Shown: piece by piece, positions 13,968 through 22,464 of the stretch
How the letters are laid out: every line of letters begins with the position of its first letter
How positions within the stretch are numbered: position 1 is the first letter of the stretch
Assembly: GCA_007570945.1 (NCBI GenBank)
Contig: RKSH01000193.1
Span: 1-30,633 of the forward strand
DNA from: Gammaproteobacteria bacterium
Lineage (GTDB): Bacteria; Pseudomonadota; Gammaproteobacteria; Arenicellales; Spongiicolonaceae
Length of the DNA stretch: 30,633 bases
Direction of reading: 5' to 3'
Notes under the pieces: model-generated
Database searches by the model: none
What the model was told of the DNA's origin: nothing
Seen by the model: the letters and a program-made list of their open reading frames with translations, nothing else
Translations under genes and position numbers: made by a program

Positions 13968-14492
13968 GTGACGGTGTTCACCCTCGGCGGCCGCACTCCG
14001 GTGCTCGGCGATTGCTACATCGCGCCCGGCGCCACTGTTGTCGGCGGTGTCACCATCGGCGCCGGCAGCAGCGTGTGGTTCGGCGCCGTCATCCGCGGCG
14101 ACAGCGACGCCATCACCATCGGCGCCGGCAGCAACATCCAGGACGGCAGCGTTCTGCACACCGACCCCGGCTTCGCCCTCAGCATCGGCGACGGCGTCAC
14201 CATCGGCCACCAGTGCATGCTGCACGGCTGTGCCATCGGCGACGGCAGTTTAATCGGCATCCACAGCACCGTGCTCAACGGCGCGACCATCGGCCGCGAC
14301 TGTTTAATCGGCGCCCATAGTTTGGTCCCCGAGGGCCGCGCCATTCCCGGCCGCGTCCTCGCTTTCGGCGCGCCGGCCAAGGTGGTGCGCGTGCTCAGCG
14401 ACGAGGAAGTCGCCGCCCTGCGCGCCAACGCCGAGGTGTACGTACGGCGCGCGCGGCGGTACCGCGGGCAACTGCGCGAGGCCCGGCGGTGA
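13968..14492 (+). CDS. Gamma-carbonic anhydrase-like hexapeptide-repeat protein
   Basis: This 174-residue left-handed beta-helix protein has repeated hexapeptides (VTIGAGSS, ITIGAGSN, LSIGDGVTIG, ATIGRDC) visible as a near-periodic DNA pattern. The three zinc-binding histidines of gamma-class carbonic anhydrases appear to be present: VLHTDPG, then GHQCMLHGC. Relatives (YrdA/PaaY/CaiE type) bind a metal and some hydrate CO2. A histidine also replaces the usual residue in GIHSTVLNGA. Translation starts at GTG 13968, three bases after sohB, and its stop overlaps the next GTG by four bases, so the three genes are probably one unit. Catalysis is not certain from sequence. Confidence 0.9.
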   Translation: MTVFTLGGRTPVLGDCYIAPGATVVGGVTIGAGSSVWFGAVIRGDSDAITIGAGSNIQDGSVLHTDPGFALSIGDGVTIGHQCMLHGCAIGDGSLIGIHSTVLNGATIGRDCLIGAHSLVPEGRAIPGRVLAFGAPAKVVRVLSDEEVAALRANAEVYVRRARRYRGQLREARR

Positions 14493-15481
14493 CCGCGGTC
14501 ATGAACGCGGTTGAAATCACCGCACCCGGCGGGCCGGAGATGCTGCGCATGGTAAAGCGGCCGCGGCCGTCACCGGCCGCCGGCGAGGCGCTGATTAAAG
14601 TCACTGCCGCCGGCGTCAACCGCCCCGACATCATGCAACGCGAAGGCCGGTACCCGCCGCCGCCCGGCGCCAGCGATATTCCCGGTCTTGAAGTCGCCGG
14701 CACCGTCACCGCCGTCGGTGACGGCGTCGACGCCGGGATGGTCGGCGCTGAGGTTTGCGCGCTGGTCACCGGCGGCGGTTACGCCGAACTGTGCACCGCC
14801 GCCGCCGCATTGTGCCTGCCGTGGCCCGACGGTTATGACGCCGTCCGCGCCGCCGTATTGCCGGAAACTTTCTTCACCGTGTGGACCAATGTCTTTCAGC
14901 GCGCCAACTTGCGGCGCGGCGAGACGCTGCTGGTGCACGGCGGCGCCGGCGGCATCGGCACCACCGCCATTCAACTCGCCCGTGCTTTCGGCGCCACCGT
15001 CCTCACCACCGCCGGCAGCGACGCCAAGTGCGAGGCATGCCTCGGCCTCGGCGCCGCGCGCGCCGTCAACTACAACAGCGAAGACTTCGCCGCCGCGGTC
15101 CGTGACGCCACCGGCGGTGACGGCGTCAACGTCATTTTGGACATGGTCGGCGGCGACTACCTGCGGCGCAACATCGGTTGCCTGGCCGCCGGCGGCCGCC
15201 TGGTGCAAATCGCGCTGCAGCGCGGCGCCAAGGGCGAGTTGGATTTGTCCGCGGTGATGCTGAAACGGCTCACCATCACCGGCTCCACCCTGCGCGCCCG
15301 CAGCGTCACCGAGAAAACGGCCATCGCCGATGCGCTGCGCGCGCATGTTTGGCCGCTGCTTAACGACCAAACCGTCGCGCCGGTGATGCACAAAACCTTT
15401 TCGCTGCCCGAGGCCGCCGCCGCGCATGCCGAGTTGGATTGCGGCGCGCATATTGGCAAGGTGGCGCTGACGGTGGACTGA
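14489..15481 (+). CDS. NAD(P)H quinone oxidoreductase-like (MDR, PIG3-type)
   Basis: This is a medium-chain dehydrogenase/reductase of 330 residues without structural zinc. The N-terminal GroES-like domain has ALIKVTAAGVNRPDIMQREG and IPGLEVAGTVTAVG. The nucleotide-binding domain has LLVHGGAGGIGTTAIQLA. The protein is of the PIG3/quinone oxidoreductase type; such enzymes reduce quinones or other electrophiles with NADPH. The start may be the GTG at 14489, overlapping the previous stop by four bases, or the ATG at 14501, which better matches family N-termini (MNAVEI). It ends 16 bases before the metK promoter, so it is probably the last gene of the sohB unit. Confidence 0.9.
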   Translation: MTAVMNAVEITAPGGPEMLRMVKRPRPSPAAGEALIKVTAAGVNRPDIMQREGRYPPPPGASDIPGLEVAGTVTAVGDGVDAGMVGAEVCALVTGGGYAELCTAAAALCLPWPDGYDAVRAAVLPETFFTVWTNVFQRANLRRGETLLVHGGAGGIGTTAIQLARAFGATVLTTAGSDAKCEACLGLGAARAVNYNSEDFAAAVRDATGGDGVNVILDMVGGDYLRRNIGCLAAGGRLVQIALQRGAKGELDLSAVMLKRLTITGSTLRARSVTEKTAIADALRAHVWPLLNDQTVAPVMHKTFSLPEAAAAHAELDCGAHIGKVALTVD

Positions 15482-15496
15482 GGCGCCGGGCCGGGT

Positions 15497-15525
15497 TTGA
15501 CAGGGGCGGCGGCTGAATTTATGAT
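15497..15525 (+). promoter_or_regulatory. Near-consensus sigma-70 promoter of metK-ahcY
   Basis: TTGACA (15497-15502), a spacer of exactly 17 bases, and TATGAT (15520-15525) match consensus in 11 of 12 positions. Transcription would start near 15532, giving a leader of about 33 bases. That is too short for a SAM riboswitch. Confidence 0.8.
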
Positions 15526-15564
15526 GGCGCCGTCACTTTCACCCGCCCACCGCAGGAGATTCCA

Positions 15565-16740
15565 ATGCCGCGCAATTGTTCGTTCAGTTCAGAATCGGTG
15601 TCCGAGGGGCATCCGGACAAGGTCTGCGACCAAATTTCCGATGCAATTCTGGATGCCGCGCTGGTTGCGGCGGGGGAGGAACAGGCGCGGCGCCGGGTGC
15701 GGGCGGCGTGCGAGACCATGGTTAAAAACAACCGCGTGGTGCTCGGCGGCGAGATCAGCAGCGCGGGCTTGGACTACGACAAAATTGTGCGCGCCGTGGT
15801 GAACGGCATCGGCTACAACCGCGACGAGCTGGGCTTTAATGGCGGCACCTGCCGCGTTGAAAATTACATCGGCGAGCAATCGCCCGACATCGCCCAGGGC
15901 GTGGACCGCGATGAGAGAAAAAACCAGGGCGCCGGCGACCAGGGGATGATGTTCGGTTATGCATGCAGCGAGACCGAGGAGTTGATGCCGGCGCCGATTT
16001 TTTACGCCCATCAGTTGATGCGGCGGCATGCCGAGTTGCGCCGCACTGAAAAATTTCCATGGCTGCGGCCCGACGCCAAGGCGCAGCTCAGCGTCCGCTA
16101 TGAGGGCGATGCGCCGGTGGCGGTGGAGACCGTGGTGCTGTCCACCCAGCACGATGAAAGCGTCACCCGGCAACAGATTAAAGAGGCGGTGGTGGAGGAA
16201 ATCATCAAGCCGGTGCTGGCGGAAAAATGGCCCGGCGGCAAATCCCAATACCTCATCAACCCCACCGGCAAATTCGTCATCGGCGGACCGGTGGGCGACT
16301 GCGGACTCACCGGGCGCAAGATTATCGTGGACACCTACGGCGGCTCGGCGCGCCACGGCGGCGGGGCCTTTTCCGGCAAGGACCCGTCCAAGGTCGACCG
16401 CTCGGCGGCCTATGCCATGCGCCATGTGGCAAAAAATATCGTCGCCGCCGGACTGGCCGCGCGTTGCGAGGTGCAAATCGCCTACGCCATCGGCAAGGCC
16501 GAGCCGGTGAGTTTAATGGTGGAAACTTTCGGCACCGCGCACAAAAAGTTAAGCGACCGGCGCATAGAACAATTGGTGCGCGCGCATTTTAAGCTTGCGC
16601 CGGCCGACATCACCGACTCGCTGGATTTACTGCAGCCGATTTACCGTGAAACCGCCGCCCATGGCCACTTCGGGCGCGCCGGGTTTCCCTGGGAAAAAAC
16701 CGACAAGGCGGACGCATTGCGCGACGCCGCCGGCATTTAA
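15565..16740 (+). CDS. metK: S-adenosylmethionine synthetase
   Basis: MetK makes SAM from methionine and ATP in the cytosol. The 391-residue protein has SEGHPDKVCDQISDAILD at the N-terminus, GAGDQGMMFGYA near residue 122, and a Gly-rich GGGAFSGKDPSKVDRS near 266. It ends at the usual place (WEKTDKADALRDAAGI). All three family signatures are present and the length is normal. The ATG has AGGAG 6 bases upstream. The strongest promoter on this strand lies directly before it, and ahcY follows after 40 bases, coupling SAM production with recycling of its product. Confidence 0.98.
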   Translation: MPRNCSFSSESVSEGHPDKVCDQISDAILDAALVAAGEEQARRRVRAACETMVKNNRVVLGGEISSAGLDYDKIVRAVVNGIGYNRDELGFNGGTCRVENYIGEQSPDIAQGVDRDERKNQGAGDQGMMFGYACSETEELMPAPIFYAHQLMRRHAELRRTEKFPWLRPDAKAQLSVRYEGDAPVAVETVVLSTQHDESVTRQQIKEAVVEEIIKPVLAEKWPGGKSQYLINPTGKFVIGGPVGDCGLTGRKIIVDTYGGSARHGGGAFSGKDPSKVDRSAAYAMRHVAKNIVAAGLAARCEVQIAYAIGKAEPVSLMVETFGTAHKKLSDRRIEQLVRAHFKLAPADITDSLDLLQPIYRETAAHGHFGRAGFPWEKTDKADALRDAAGI

Positions 16741-16780
16741 CCACCCTCGCCATCACCGTAAAAAACCGGAGGAGCAAGCC

Positions 16781-18094
16781 ATGCCCGCACAGCCTGTCCG
16801 CAAACTGCACGAAGATTACAAAGTCGCCGACATCACCCTCGCCGACTGGGGGCGCCGGGAGATTCGCATCGCCGAAACCGAAATGCCGGGCCTGATGGCG
16901 TTGCGCCGCGAATACCGTGACGCGCAGCCGCTGGCCGGCGCGCGCATCGCCGGCTGCCTGCACATGACGGTGCAGACCGCGGTGCTGATCGAGACGCTCA
17001 CCGAGTTGGGCGCCGAGGTGCGCTGGTCATCGTGCAACATTTTTTCCACCCAGGACCATGCCGCCGCCGCCATCGCCGCCAGCGGCGTGCCGGTGTTCGC
17101 ATGGAAAGGGGAGAGCGAGGAGGAATACTGGTGGTGCGTGGAGCGGACCATTCTCGGCCCCGGCAACTGGCGCCCGAATATGCTGCTGGACGACGGCGGC
17201 GACCTGACGGCGATGATGCACGACAAGCATTTCAGCCTGCTGGATGACGTGCGCGGCCTGTCCGAGGAGACCACCACCGGCGTGCACCGGCTGTACGAGA
17301 TGATGGAAAACGGAACGTTGCGGGTGCCGGTGTTTAATGTGAACGACTCGGTCACCAAGTCCAAGTTCGACAACTTGTACGGCTGCCGCGAGTCGCTGCT
17401 GGACGGCATCAAGCGCGCCACCGACGTGATGATTGCCGGCAAGGTCGCCGTGGTGTGCGGCTACGGCGATGTGGGCAAGGGCTGCGCGCAGTCGTTGCGC
17501 GCCCAGGGCGCGGCGGTGCAGGTCACCGAATGCGACCCGATTTGCGCGCTGCAGGCGGCGATGGAAGGTTACCGCGTGGTCACCATGGAAGAGGCCGCGC
17601 CGCGCGGGGATATTTTTGTCACCGCCACCGGCAACTGGCATGTCATCACCCGCGGGCACATGGCGGCGATGAAGGACCAGGCCATTGTGTGCAACATCGG
17701 CCACTTTGACAGTGAAATTGACGTGGCCGGCCTGCGCGAATACCAATGGGAAAACATCAAGCCGCAGGTGGACCATGTCATTTTCCCCGATGGCAAGCGC
17801 ATTATCCTGCTCGCCGAAGGCCGCCTGGTCAACCTCGGCTGCGCCACCGGCCACCCGAGTTTTGTCATGTCCAACTCGTTCACCAACCAGGTGCTGGCGC
17901 AGATGGAACTGTGGGGCAACCCGGGCAAGTACGGGAAAAAAGTTTACGTGCTGCCCAAAGCGCTGGACGAAAAAGTCGCCCGCCTGCACCTGGACAAAAT
18001 CGGCGCGCGGCTGACGCGGCTCAGCGCAAAACAGGCCGAATACATCGGCGTACCGGAGGAGGGGCCGTTTAAGCCGGAGTATTATCGGTATTGA
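16781..18094 (+). CDS. ahcY: S-adenosylhomocysteine hydrolase
   Basis: AhcY reversibly splits S-adenosylhomocysteine to adenosine and homocysteine, relieving methyltransferase inhibition. The protein is 437 residues. Seen are CLHMTVQTAVLIETL and EVRWSSCNIFSTQDHAAAA, the long insert around YWWCVERTILG typical of many bacterial enzymes, NVNDSVTKSKFDN with the NAD-lysine, VVCGYGDVGKGCA (NAD fold, about 225-237), GHPSFVMSNSF, and the C-terminal FKPEYYRY hook that reaches the neighbouring subunit. A very strong GGAGGAG ribosome site lies 6 bases before the ATG at 16781. The gene follows metK after 40 bases in an evident operon. Use of AhcY contrasts with the Pfs/LuxS route of enteric bacteria. Confidence 0.98.
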   Translation: MPAQPVRKLHEDYKVADITLADWGRREIRIAETEMPGLMALRREYRDAQPLAGARIAGCLHMTVQTAVLIETLTELGAEVRWSSCNIFSTQDHAAAAIAASGVPVFAWKGESEEEYWWCVERTILGPGNWRPNMLLDDGGDLTAMMHDKHFSLLDDVRGLSEETTTGVHRLYEMMENGTLRVPVFNVNDSVTKSKFDNLYGCRESLLDGIKRATDVMIAGKVAVVCGYGDVGKGCAQSLRAQGAAVQVTECDPICALQAAMEGYRVVTMEEAAPRGDIFVTATGNWHVITRGHMAAMKDQAIVCNIGHFDSEIDVAGLREYQWENIKPQVDHVIFPDGKRIILLAEGRLVNLGCATGHPSFVMSNSFTNQVLAQMELWGNPGKYGKKVYVLPKALDEKVARLHLDKIGARLTRLSAKQAEYIGVPEEGPFKPEYYRY

Positions 18095-18338
18095 CGGTGG
18101 TCCCGGACCTGGTCACATTTGATTTGTTCTGAGTTCATCACCGCCTTGCCAAATTGGCCGATGAAATGAAAGTTCAATGAAAGCCGTTGTTGCATGCGCC
18201 GGGTCCAAGGCCGAAGATACCGGGTATTGGACGACCGAAGAAGGCGGAAGAGTGATGCTTGTCGCGCGCCCCGGCCACGCGCCGGGCGGTGATGGTTTTC
18301 TTTAAGTGTGTGCATGACTTTATGCACGGGAGAATCAC
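18095..18338. other. Gene-free spacer of unusual composition between ahcY and the nucleosidase-like gene
   Basis: These 244 bases are AT-richer in the first half than the surrounding genes. A minus-strand frame of 81 codons crosses the spacer but looks like no family and overlaps the end of ahcY. Partial inverted repeats occur (GGTCCCGGACC near the start; GC-rich arms around 18268-18292). No T-run follows, so no intrinsic terminator is seen. It could be a decayed mobile-element fragment, but nothing identifies one. The 3' end holds the palindrome listed separately. Confidence 0.4.
18310..18327. promoter_or_regulatory. Palindrome GTGCAT-N6-ATGCAC, possible operator
   Basis: A perfect six-base inverted repeat with a six-base centre ends one base before the GGGAGA ribosome site of the gene at 18339. 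The spacing is typical of a repressor operator, and a role as an RNA hairpin sequestering the ribosome site is also possible. No regulator can be named. Confidence 0.4.
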
Positions 18339-19157
18339 ATGTTAGCCCTCATCACCGCCCTCCCCAGTGAAGCCCGGCCGCTGATTGACACTCTCCGCCT
18401 CAAGCGCATTATTCCCGAATCGCCGTTCGCGGTTTACCGGGGCGACGACGTTTTTTTAATTGTCAGCGGCATTGGCGCCGTTGCAAGCGCATGCGCCGTC
18501 GGATTTTTGCGCGGGCAAATGGATGCGCCGGCGGCATGGCTCAACGTCGGCATTGCCGGACACGCCAATCTTGCGGTGGGCGAGGCGATGCTGGCGAACA
18601 AAATCACCGCCGCCGCCGGCGGGCGCAACTGGTATCCGCCGCGCGTTTTTCCCTGGGCCGGCCACGACGGCGCGCTGGTGACGGTGCCGCAACCGCGCGC
18701 CGCATATGCGGCCGGTGAAGCATATGATATGGAGGCGGCCGGGTTTTATCCGGCGGCCTGCCGATTTGCCGATGCGGAGTTGGTGCAGTGTTTGAAGATT
18801 ATTTCCGACGGCCCGCTGTCGCCGATGTCCGGCCTGGACCGGACGAAAGTTGCCGGCCTGGTGCACGCGCGCATGGAAACAGTGCTGCAACTTGCCGGAA
18901 TTTTGCAGTCGCTTTGCGCGGAAAGGGTTTACGATTCACCCGGCGGTGCGCTTTACGAAAAAATTTCGCGGCAAGCCCGTTTCAGTGAAACACAAAAACA
19001 ACAACTCAAAAATCGCCTCCGCCGCCTCGCGCTCCTGGTGCCGCGGGCGGATGATGATGCGATGACCGCCCTCGCCGGCGCGCAAAGCGCGGCGCAGATT
19101 TTGCGACGGCTGGAAGCGCGCCTCAATGCGGCGTCACGGGACCTCGGCCATGGTTGA
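18339..19157 (+). CDS. Nucleosidase/phosphorylase-family protein
   Basis: This 272-residue protein starts with LALITALPSEARPL and has VSGIGAVASACAVG, LNVGIAGHANLAVGE and AYDMEAAGFYPAA, where the acidic MEA element binds ribose in the purine nucleoside phosphorylase/MTA-SAH nucleosidase superfamily. LKIISDGPLSP carries the Ser-Asp catalytic region. The last 90 residues are charged and helical, beyond the usual core. The closest functional types are MTA/SAH nucleosidases and futalosine or hopanoid (HpnG) nucleosidases; the exact substrate cannot be told. The ATG has GGGAGA 5 bases upstream and a palindrome before that. The last eight bases overlap the radical SAM gene. Confidence 0.8.
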   Translation: MLALITALPSEARPLIDTLRLKRIIPESPFAVYRGDDVFLIVSGIGAVASACAVGFLRGQMDAPAAWLNVGIAGHANLAVGEAMLANKITAAAGGRNWYPPRVFPWAGHDGALVTVPQPRAAYAAGEAYDMEAAGFYPAACRFADAELVQCLKIISDGPLSPMSGLDRTKVAGLVHARMETVLQLAGILQSLCAERVYDSPGGALYEKISRQARFSETQKQQLKNRLRRLALLVPRADDDAMTALAGAQSAAQILRRLEARLNAASRDLGHG

Positions 19158-20163
19158 TTTGATTTACCGTGAGGCCGCCCTGCGCGGCGATGCGCGGGCC
19201 GAGTCGGTGCTGCGGCGTTTTCCCAAGGCGTCGGTGGTGGAATGCGGGCGCTACGGCGAGGTGTTCAACCCGAAAGCGCAGAACTTCCGCCTGCAGAAAA
19301 AACGCCCGGCGCTTATTCTTGCGCGCAAGCACCGGCGGCGGATGCTGCCGGCGCCGCCCGGATACGGCATCGGCGGCGCGCACAACTATTATTTTTCCCA
19401 CATGCTGAACTGTGTTTATGACTGCCGCTACTGTTTTTTACAGGGCATGTTTCGCTCGGCGAATTATGTTTTGTTTGTGAACTTTGAATCGTTCCAGCGT
19501 GACATGGATGAATTGTTGGCGCGCCATGCCGGCGAGCCGGTGTGGTTTTTCTCCGGCTATGACTGCGACAGTCTGGCGCTGGACGGCATGAGCGGTTTTG
19601 CCGATGCCTTCCTGCCGTTTTTTGCCGGGCGGCCGCGCGCGTTTCTGGAACTGCGCACCAAGAGCACGCAGGTGAGCGCACTGCTTAGACGCGCGGCGCT
19701 GCCCAATGTAGTGACCGCGTTCAGCTTCACTCCTGAGGAAATTTCCCGCACACTGGAGCGCGGCGTCCCGTCCATTGCCAAGCGCATCAAAGCCGCCGCG
19801 CGCCTGCAACAAAACGGCTGGCCGGTGGCGTTGCGCTTTGACCCGCTCATGGACAGCGCCGACTTTTGCGGCCAGTATGCGCGTTTGTTTGACGCCGTGT
19901 TTGCCGCGCTCGACGCCGGCGCGCTGCACTCGGTTTCCCTCGGCGCGTTTCGCATGCCGCGCAACTTTTACAAAAACATTGCGCGTTTGTATCCCGGCGA
20001 AAAACTTTTTGCCCGTGCTTACGCCGCCGCCGGCGGCGTCACCGTCTACCCGCCGCAAACCGAGCGCGCGATGGTTGACTTCTGCGCCGAAAAAATTCGG
20101 CGCCATATCCCGGCGCGGAAATTTTTCCACAACTCCGCTCCCGCCCATGCGCCCGGCGTTTAG
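19150..20163 (+). CDS. Radical SAM protein of the spore photoproduct lyase (SPL) family
   Basis: This 337-residue protein is like SplB. The cluster motif NCVYDCRYCFLQG has Cys88, Cys92 and Cys95 (C-x3-C-x2-C) for a 4Fe-4S centre that cleaves SAM. It also has WFFSGYDCDSLALD, FLELRTKSTQ, VVTAFSFTPEE and RFDPLMD strands of the SPL-type barrel. True SPL repairs spore photoproduct in Bacillus; Gram-negative relatives have no settled role. The ATG at 19150 lies inside the end of the nucleosidase gene (8-base overlap) and its end overlaps the SDR gene by 17 bases, so the three are translated together. Nothing identifies a substrate. Confidence 0.88.
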   Translation: MVDLIYREAALRGDARAESVLRRFPKASVVECGRYGEVFNPKAQNFRLQKKRPALILARKHRRRMLPAPPGYGIGGAHNYYFSHMLNCVYDCRYCFLQGMFRSANYVLFVNFESFQRDMDELLARHAGEPVWFFSGYDCDSLALDGMSGFADAFLPFFAGRPRAFLELRTKSTQVSALLRRAALPNVVTAFSFTPEEISRTLERGVPSIAKRIKAAARLQQNGWPVALRFDPLMDSADFCGQYARLFDAVFAALDAGALHSVSLGAFRMPRNFYKNIARLYPGEKLFARAYAAAGGVTVYPPQTERAMVDFCAEKIRRHIPARKFFHNSAPAHAPGV

Positions 20164-20869
20164 CAAAAAGAATTTTCTGGTCACCGGCGCAAGTTCCGGC
20201 ATCGGCCGTGCCGTCACCCAGTCGCTGCTGGCCGGCGGCGCAAAAGTCACCGGCATCGCCCGCGATTTGTCCCGCGCCGCGCCGGCGGACAATTTTCGCC
20301 GCCGGGAAATGGACCTCGGCGATTTGAAAAAATTGCCGCAAAACCTCACCGCTTTGCAAAAGCAATGCGCCGACCTTGACGGCGCGGCGCTGTGCGCCGG
20401 GGCCGGGCGTTTTGGCTCGCTGGAGGAATTTTCCCACGGACAAATCAGCGCGCTGCTGGACTTAAATTTAACCTCGCAAATTTATTTAACCCGCGCGCTG
20501 TTGCCGGCATTGAAACGCAACCGCGGACGTCTGGTTTTTATCGGCTCCGAGGCGGCCCTCGCCGGCGCGCCCCGGGGCGCGGTGTATTGCGCGGCCAAGT
20601 TCGGCCTGCGCGGCTTCGCCCAGTCCCTGCGTCTTGAGTGCGCCGCGGCCGGCATGCGCGTCACCATTATCAACCCCGGCATGGTGCGCACGCGGTTTTT
20701 TGACGGCCTCTCATTTGAGCCCGGCCAGGATGCGGACAACGCCCTCACCGCCGGGGAAGTCGCCGCGGCCGTGGTGCATGCGCTTGGCATGGACGGCGGC
20801 GTGGTGGATGAAATTAATTTATCGCCGCTGAAAAAAGTCGTGGCGCGCAAACCGCCGCCCTCACCCTGA
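20147..20869 (+). CDS. Short-chain dehydrogenase/reductase
   Basis: This 240-residue classical SDR begins FLVTGASSGIGRAVTQSL (cofactor TGxxxGIG, about residues 12-19). It has ALCAGAG in place of the usual NNAG strand, a catalytic serine in FIGSEAAL, and YCAAK for the Tyr-x3-Lys pair. INPGMVRTRFFDG follows the active site. The substrate is unknown. The ATG at 20147 overlaps the radical SAM frame by 17 bases, indicating translational coupling with the SPL-like gene and the nucleosidase. The last nine bases overlap the convergent endonuclease V gene. The NNAG-to-CAGAG change is a mild departure from the family. Confidence 0.9.
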   Translation: MRPAFSKKNFLVTGASSGIGRAVTQSLLAGGAKVTGIARDLSRAAPADNFRRREMDLGDLKKLPQNLTALQKQCADLDGAALCAGAGRFGSLEEFSHGQISALLDLNLTSQIYLTRALLPALKRNRGRLVFIGSEAALAGAPRGAVYCAAKFGLRGFAQSLRLECAAAGMRVTIINPGMVRTRFFDGLSFEPGQDADNALTAGEVAAAVVHALGMDGGVVDEINLSPLKKVVARKPPPSP

Positions 20870-21526
20870 TGCCGCCAGCCGGTGCGCCGCGCGCGTGGTT
20901 TCCGGCAGGCGGTATTTTTTGCAGCAGGCGAGGGTGAAGTTCACCGCGGCGCGGTGCGAGACACGGTGGCCGGGGGAGACGAACAACGGTTTTTTGCCGG
21001 CGCGCGCGCGCAACACGCTGCCGATGCGCTCGTTGTTGTGCATCAGCGCGGCGGTTGCGCCTTTTTCATTGCCCGGTTCACGGAAATCGCCAATCAGCCG
21101 CGACTTGGCGACGCCGATTGCGGGGATGCCGGTGGCGACGCCGAAGTGGCAGGCGATGCCGAAGCGTCTCGGGTGGGCGATGCCCTGGCCGTCGCACAGC
21201 ACCAGGTCGGGCGGGGCGCGCAATTTTGCCAGCGCATCCAGCAGCACCGGCAACTCGCGAAACGACAGAAATCCCGGCACATATGGAAAGTCAACCGTCC
21301 GCACCGCCGTCGCGCAGTCCGTCACCGTCAGTTGCGGAAACGAAAGTACCACTATCGCGCCGCGCATGGTTTTTTTGTCCACCATTCCGACGTCCGCGCC
21401 GGCCACGTTGCGCACCGCCGCATCCGCATCGTCGCTCAAGTCCACCATTTTGCACATTGCATCCTGCACGCGCCGCGCCTCGGCGAAGCCGGGCGGCGCC
21501 GGGTTAAATTGCGTTAAGTCGCGCAC
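20861..21526 (-). CDS. nfi: Endonuclease V (deoxyinosine 3'-endonuclease)
   Basis: EndoV nicks DNA near deoxyinosine and other deaminated bases. The 221-residue protein has the first catalytic aspartate in AGADVGM, YVPGFLSFRELP, the second aspartate in LVLCDGQGIAHPRRFGIACH, and the lysine in GVAKSRLIG, all in family order. The GTG at 21524-21526 is chosen because the family N-terminus starts about there. A TTG at 21560-21562 would add 12 residues of unlike sequence and run into the dapB leader. Its end overlaps the SDR gene tail to tail by nine bases. The dapB ATG lies 38 bases away on the other strand. Length is normal. Confidence 0.93.
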   Translation of the reverse strand: MRDLTQFNPAPPGFAEARRVQDAMCKMVDLSDDADAAVRNVAGADVGMVDKKTMRGAIVVLSFPQLTVTDCATAVRTVDFPYVPGFLSFRELPVLLDALAKLRAPPDLVLCDGQGIAHPRRFGIACHFGVATGIPAIGVAKSRLIGDFREPGNEKGATAALMHNNERIGSVLRARAGKKPLFVSPGHRVSHRAAVNFTLACCKKYRLPETTRAAHRLAASG

Positions 21527-21564
21527 TCGGCTATGGTGCCGCAAACGGTGCGGAGAAAACAAAC

Positions 21565-22359
21565 ATGATTAAAGTCGCGGTCAGCGGCGCCGCCGGGCGC
21601 ATGGGCTCGGCGGTGGCGCGCGTTGCCGCCGCCGATGCCGGCGCCGTGCTCACCACCGCCGTGGGGCGCGCCGGCAGCGATGCCATCGGCCGCGACCTGG
21701 GCGCGGTCAGCGGCGCCGCCGGTTGCGCCGGGGTCACCGTCACCGATTCGCTTGACGGCGATTTTGACGTGCTGATTGATTTCACCACGCCGGCCGCGAC
21801 CGTGGCATATGCAAAAGCATGCGCCGAAAACTCGCGCCGCATGGTCATCGGCACCACCGGCCTCGGCGATGCCGACAAGGCCGCCATCACCGCCGCCGCC
21901 GGCCGCACCGCCATCGTCCTCGCGCCCAACATGAGCGTCGGCGTGACCTTGTGCCTGCGCCTACTGGCCGCCGCCGCGCGCGCCCTCGGCGACTCCGCCG
22001 ACATTGAAATCGTGGAGGCGCACCACCGCCACAAAAGGGACGCGCCTTCCGGCACCGCGTTGCGCATGGGCGAGGCGGTGGCCGCCGCGCTCGGCCGCGA
22101 CCTTAAAAAGGACGGCGTGTTTGCCCGCCACGGCGCCACCGGCCCGCGCCCGCCCGGCGCCATCGGCTTCTCCACCATTCGCGCCGCCGACATTGTCGGC
22201 GAGCACAGCGTGTGGTTCGCCTCCCCCGGCGAGCGCGTGGAAATCACCCACCGCGCCGCCGACCGCATCAACTTCGCCCATGGCGCCCTGCGCGCCGCCA
22301 AGTGGCTCGCCACGCAAGAGCGCGGGCTGTTTGACATGGGGGATGTGCTGGGGCTATGA
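21565..22359 (+). CDS. dapB: 4-hydroxy-tetrahydrodipicolinate reductase
   Basis: DapB reduces the product of DapA in the diaminopimelate/lysine pathway, using NAD(P)H. The 264-residue protein has the nucleotide-binding loop VAVSGAAGRMGSAV, DVLIDFTTPAAT, MVIGTTGLG, and the catalytic segment VEAHHRHKRDAPSGTALRMG near residue 151. A GHHRHKxDxPSGTA signature of DapB is thus present. The ATG has GGAG 9 bases upstream. It stands 105 bases before hom; both use aspartate semialdehyde-derived precursors, lysine in one branch and threonine/methionine in the other. Confidence 0.97.
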   Translation: MIKVAVSGAAGRMGSAVARVAAADAGAVLTTAVGRAGSDAIGRDLGAVSGAAGCAGVTVTDSLDGDFDVLIDFTTPAATVAYAKACAENSRRMVIGTTGLGDADKAAITAAAGRTAIVLAPNMSVGVTLCLRLLAAAARALGDSADIEIVEAHHRHKRDAPSGTALRMGEAVAAALGRDLKKDGVFARHGATGPRPPGAIGFSTIRAADIVGEHSVWFASPGERVEITHRAADRINFAHGALRAAKWLATQERGLFDMGDVLGL

Positions 22360-22452
22360 GGCATTGGCGCATGCCGGCCGTGCTGCGCGGCGGGCCGGGC
22401 GGGAAAAGTTAAACATCAGCGCCGCCTTCACCGGCAACCACCGCCGCCGTAT

Positions 22453-22458
22453 TACAAT
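22453..22458 (+). promoter_or_regulatory. -10 box (TACAAT) next to the hom start codon
   Basis: TACAAT ends 6 bases before the hom ATG (22465), which would put the transcript start at the ATG. No Shine-Dalgarno sequence precedes the ATG, in agreement with a leaderless mRNA. No good -35 match was found. Confidence 0.3.
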
Positions 22459-22464
22459 ACCCCG

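Noticed and set aside
14012..14320. Tandem repeat array in the carbonic-anhydrase-like gene
   Set aside because: The periodic DNA pattern is explained by the hexapeptide repeats of the beta-helix protein.
15532..15564. SAM riboswitch before metK-ahcY
   Set aside because: The predicted leader is only about 33 bases and the metK-ahcY gap 40 bases, too short for any known SAM or SAH riboswitch.
18082..18327. 81-codon minus-strand frame after ahcY
   Set aside because: It has no family-like segment, overlaps ahcY and its ATG lies within the palindrome; no ribosome site supports it.
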